A stretch of DNA of 64,000 bases from Hemileia vastatrix (taxonomy: Eukaryota; Basidiomycota; Pucciniomycetes; Pucciniales; Zaghouaniaceae). Under the pieces are notes generated by a model. The model worked only from the letters and a program-made list of their open reading frames with translations. It was not told the DNA's origin and searched no databases. Positions 60,402-64,000 of the stretch are shown one piece after another. How positions within the stretch are numbered: position 1 is the stretch's first letter; each line of letters starts with the position of its first letter. Position numbers and translations under genes: made by a program. The DNA lies in NCBI GenBank assembly GCA_030280995.1, contig JASXTE010000009.1:35324001-35388000 (forward strand), written 5' to 3'.

Positions 60402-60680
60402 ATGACTACCAACAACCAGACAGATGTTCAAGAGTTCAATCCCCCAAGATACCAATATATAACTCTCACTGGTGGTCAAGAGCCCTTACCACCAGCTTAC
60501 TATGATATAGCTCATAGAGGTGGTTACTTGTTTGAACCCCCACCATACTTTACACTCTTTCGTGAAGAAGGTCAAGGGGGTGCTCCCCCACCATACCATG
60601 AAATAAATCAGGCTGGTGCACAGGGTAACAACCCTCCAGCAAACCATGATGCAAATCAGAATGGTGCACAAGGGACTTAA
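60402..60680 (+). CDS. 92-aa PPxY-repeat microprotein, unit 42 (mosaic tail)
   Basis: Arg54 with private Arg18Gln directly after Tyr17. The fourth box of block B is changed to ATACAT near 60906. The tail turns B-type at its end (cacacatc near 61271; caatggg at the unit 43 boundary). Confidence 0.55.
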   Translation: MTTNNQTDVQEFNPPRYQYITLTGGQEPLPPAYYDIAHRGGYLFEPPPYFTLFREEGQGGAPPPYHEINQAGAQGNNPPANHDANQNGAQGT

Positions 60681-61707
60681 TCCCACTTCATATTGTAATG
60701 TAATTTAGTTAACTCAAAGGGATGTTCATAATCTCCCAATGCAAGAAAAAAACAATATATTTCTAGTTGATTCTTTTTCCCCTGTGATAGTGCATATTTA
60801 ATGACAATATATACTAAATAGTTAAATTAAATGTGTAATGCATATTCACATTTTATGATATGTATGCATAGCAAATATCACCTTATATTGTATGTGTAAC
60901 AAGTATACATATTGTAAAACTCATTCAAAATAACTGATATTTATATACTAATATTGATTAAAGTTTTTTTCAAAATTAATACCTCTTAATCCCCAACACA
61001 CTAAAAAACCCTTCAAAACTTAAAAAAGCTAAAAAAACCACATGACGTAACATATAGAATCAAATTATGTCTATCAATGAAGATTAAACATAAAACTATA
61101 ATACATAAGGCTAGCCAAAAAAAATTTTTTTAAAAAATAACACAAAAAAAAGCAAAAATTATTGTGAAAAATGAAAATTGACCAAAAGACACCTTAAAAC
61201 TCAGAATTTGAAAAATGTCAACAAGACATGAAATGTAGAGAAATTTAAGGGCTATCCAATGGTGATAGCCACACATCTTAAAGCCAAATATTCATTCCAG
61301 GAATGAAGAAAAACCAATAATTAAAACAATAATCTCTCTTATAAGACATGAACAAACAGCACCAAACATCACAAAAAAGGCCCCTACAGATGTTGGAAGA
61401 TGAAAATGTCATTTATCCAAGTCAATGGGTGTTCACAAAACCCAGAAAGCAGAAAAATAAACTTGATGTCTAGTTCTTACTATAATCCCATGTGATAATG
61501 CATATTTTATAAGAATTTAAATTTAATATTTAGATTAAATGTGAAATGCATATACACATGTAATTCCAGATGCATACCTAATATCACCTAATTTGGTTTT
61601 GTACCTAGTATGCATTTTGAATAAATTTTGAGTAAAAAATATGATGTATATATAAAAAAATTAGATCAAAGTGTTATCAAAATCAATAGTCTAACAGTTA
61701 GACACCA

Positions 61708-61986
61708 ATGACTACCAACAACCAGACAGATGGTCAAGAGTTCAATCCCCCAAGATACCGATATATAACTCTCACTGGTGGTCAAGAGCCCTTACCACCG
61801 GCTTACTATGATATAGCTCATAGAGGTGGTTACTTGTTTGAGCCCCCACCATACTTTACACTCTTTCGTGAAGAAGGTCAAGGGGGTGCTCCCCCACCAT
61901 ACCATGAAATAAATCAGGCTGGTGCACAGGGTAACAACCCTCCAGCAAACCATGATGCAAATCAGAATGGTGCACAAGGGACTTAA
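61708..61986 (+). CDS. 92-aa PPxY-repeat microprotein, unit 43 (haplotype B)
   Basis: Val9Gly and Arg54 with B-type silent changes at Pro31 and Glu45, but codon 7 is aca as in A and block A keeps gaataaa, so it is not identical to unit 31. Private A-to-T near 62102. Confidence 0.55.
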   Translation: MTTNNQTDGQEFNPPRYRYITLTGGQEPLPPAYYDIAHRGGYLFEPPPYFTLFREEGQGGAPPPYHEINQAGAQGNNPPANHDANQNGAQGT

Positions 61987-63013
61987 TCCCACTTCATATT
62001 GTAATGTAATTTAGTTAACTCAAAGGGATGTTCATAATCTCCCAATGCAAGAAAAAAACAATATATTTCTAGTTGATTCTTTTTCCCCTGTGATAGTGCA
62101 TTTTTAATGACAATATATACTAAATAGTTAAATTAAATGTGTAATGCATATTCACATTTTATGATATGTATGCATAGCCAATATCACCTTATATTGTATG
62201 TGTAACAAGTATGCATATTGTAAAACTCATTCAAAATAACTGATATTTATATACTAATATTGGTTAAAGTTTTTTTCAAAATTAATACCTCTTAATCCCC
62301 AACACACTAAAAAACCCTTTAAAACTTAAAAAAGCTAAAAAACCACATGACGTAACATATAGAATCAAATTATGTCTATCAATGAGGATTAAACATAAAA
62401 CCATAATACATAAGGCTAGCCAAAAAAAAAATTAAAAAAAAAATAACACAAAAAAAAGCAAAAATTATTGTGAAAAATGAAAATTGACCAAAAGACACCT
62501 TAAAACTCAGAATTTGAAAAATGTCAACAAGACATGAAATGTAGAGAAATTTAAGGGCTATCCAATGGTGATAGCCACACATCTTAAAGCCAAATATTCA
62601 TTCCAGGAATGAAGAAAAACCAATAATTAAAACAATAATCTCTCTTATAAGACATGAACAAACAGCACCAAACATCACAAAAAAGGCCCCTACAGATGTT
62701 GGAAGATGAAAATGTCATTTATCCAAGTCAATGGGTGTTCACAAAACCCAGAAAGCAGAAAAATAAACTTGATGTCTAGTTCTTACTATAATCCCATGTG
62801 ATAATGCATATTTTATAAGAATTTAAATTTAATATTTAGATTAAATGTGAAATGCATATACACATGTAATTCCAGATGCATACCTAATATCACCTAATTT
62901 GGTTTTGTACCTAGTATGCATTTTGTATAAATTTTGAGTAAAAAATATGATGTATATATAAAAAAATTAGATCAAAGTGTTATCAAAATCAATAGTCTAA
63001 CAGTTAGACACCA

Positions 63014-63292
63014 ATGACTACCAACAACCAGACAGATGGTCAAGAGTTCAATCCCCCAAGATACCGATATATAACTCTCACTGGTGGTCAAGAGCCCTTA
63101 CCACCGGCTTACTATGATATAGCTCATAGAGGTGGTTACTTGTTTGAGCCCCCACCATACTTTACACTCTTTCGTGAAGAAGGTCAAGGGGGTGCTCCCC
63201 CACCATACCATGAAATAAATCAGGCTGGTGCACAGGGTAACAACCCTCCAGCAAACCATGATGCAAATCAGAATGGTGCACAAGGGACTTAA
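63014..63292 (+). CDS. 92-aa PPxY-repeat microprotein, unit 44 (haplotype B, unit cut by window end)
   Basis: Val9Gly and Arg54, B-type block A (gtataaa before the TATA box). The tail is mosaic: B-type up to the ccataat stretch near 63705, then A-type tract A8T7A6 and cacatatc. The ORF is complete although the unit ends at 64000. Confidence 0.55.
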   Translation: MTTNNQTDGQEFNPPRYRYITLTGGQEPLPPAYYDIAHRGGYLFEPPPYFTLFREEGQGGAPPPYHEINQAGAQGNNPPANHDANQNGAQGT

Positions 63293-64000
63293 TCCCACTT
63301 CATATTGTAATGTAATTTAGTTAACTCAAAGGGATGTTCATAATCTCCCAATGCAAGAAAAAAACAATATATTTCTAGTTGATTCTTTTTCCCCTGTGAT
63401 AGTGCATATTTAATGACAATATATACTAAATAGTTAAATTAAATGTGTAATGCATATTCACATTTTATGATATGTATGCATAGCCAATATCACCTTATAT
63501 TGTATGTGTAACAAGTATGCATATTGTAAAACTCATTCAAAATAACTGATATTTATATACTAATTTTGGTTAAAGTTTTTTTCAAAATTAATACCTCTTA
63601 ATCCCCAACACACTAAAAAACCCTTTAAAACTTAAAAAAGCTAAAAAACCACATGACGTAACATATAGAATCAAATTATGTCTATCAATGAGGATTAAAC
63701 ATAAAACCATAATACATAAGGCTAGCCAAAAAAAATTTTTTTAAAAAATAACACAAAAAAAAGCAAAAATTATTGTGAAAAATGAAAATTGACCAAAAGA
63801 CACCTTAAAACTCAGAATTTGAAAAATGTCAACAAGACATGAAATGTAGAGAAATTTAAGGGCTATCCAATGGTGATAGCCACATATCTTAAAGCCAAAT
63901 ATTCATTCCAGGAATGAAGAAAAACCAATAATTAAAACAATAATCTCTCTTATAAGACATGAACAAACAGCACCAAACATCACAAAAAAGGCCCCTACAG

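Larger units (their letters stand above)
29476..64000 (+). repeat. Tandem array, right segment: rest of unit 18 and units 19-44
   Basis: The array resumes with the last 605 bp of unit 18, then units start at 30081, 31387, 32693, 33999, 35307 and every 1,306 bp up to 62733. Unit 22 (33999-35306) is 1,308 bp because two A-runs each gained one base. Unit 44 is cut by the window end. Units 19-29 resemble the left segment. Units 30-31 and 42-44 carry a second haplotype (B) with about a dozen linked differences. From unit 28 onward most units carry private substitutions, unlike units 1-27. Confidence 0.98.

Noticed and set aside
1..64000. CRISPR array or bacterial repeat cluster
   Set aside because: The period is 1.3 kb with conserved content throughout and no unique spacers; the retrotransposons are eukaryotic.

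Overview
The window lies entirely inside one eukaryotic tandem array. A unit of 1,306 bp repeats head to tail from the first base to the last. There are 44 units, the last cut by the window end, and neither edge of the array is visible. The only interruption is a 6.57-kb block of nested retrotransposons in unit 18. The host is a eukaryote: it has an LTR retrotransposon with an initiator-tRNA primer site, TATA-type promoter layout and AT-rich spacers, and no operons or ribosome binding sites. The style of the Copia polyprotein (GKHNP-type zinc knuckle, HVDD in place of YVDD at the polymerase site) reminds me of fungal, perhaps rust-like basidiomycete, elements. That placement is a low-confidence guess.

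Each unit has two halves that begin with related sequence. The left half holds promoter-like block A (unit positions 1-281: four ATGCAT boxes, a TATA box, a 15-bp palindrome just before the start codon) and then a 92-codon intronless ORF (282-560). The right half begins with a diverged copy of the same block (block B, about 599-880: four related boxes, a TATA-like site, no ATG) followed by about 425 bp without a credible ORF. That tail contains an A/T tract, a CCAAT-containing hairpin and a 17-bp palindrome. The 92-aa protein is an exact 16-residue periodic repeat. Its PPxY motifs end at Tyr17, Tyr33, Tyr49 and Tyr65, with a decayed PPAN at 81, so it looks like a small four-site ligand for WW domains. 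All 44 copies are open and no copy alters a PPxY motif. The combination of a very high-copy array, a multivalent PPxY microprotein and a duplicated promoter is the most unusual thing here; I know of no described family that matches it.

Units 1-29 are nearly identical, with a few recurrent alleles (Asn13/Ile13, Cys54/Arg54, A/T-tract types). A second haplotype, B, appears in units 30-31 and 42-44 with mosaic boundaries, which points to unequal exchange or gene conversion. Private substitutions concentrate in units 28-44.

At 22904-29470 a minus-strand Ty1/Copia element has inserted into block B of unit 18 (5-bp duplication aatag, 642-bp LTRs identical by eye, one intact 1,408-aa Gag-Pol ORF). 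A 1,041-bp plus-strand TRIM-like element (111-bp identical LTRs, duplication ttaac) sits inside the last 14 bp of the Copia 5' LTR. Both use the same kind of primer site, GGTTATGGGC, matching the anticodon arm of initiator tRNA-Met. The TRIM also carries three covarying small hairpins that display the same TATGGG sequence in their loops.
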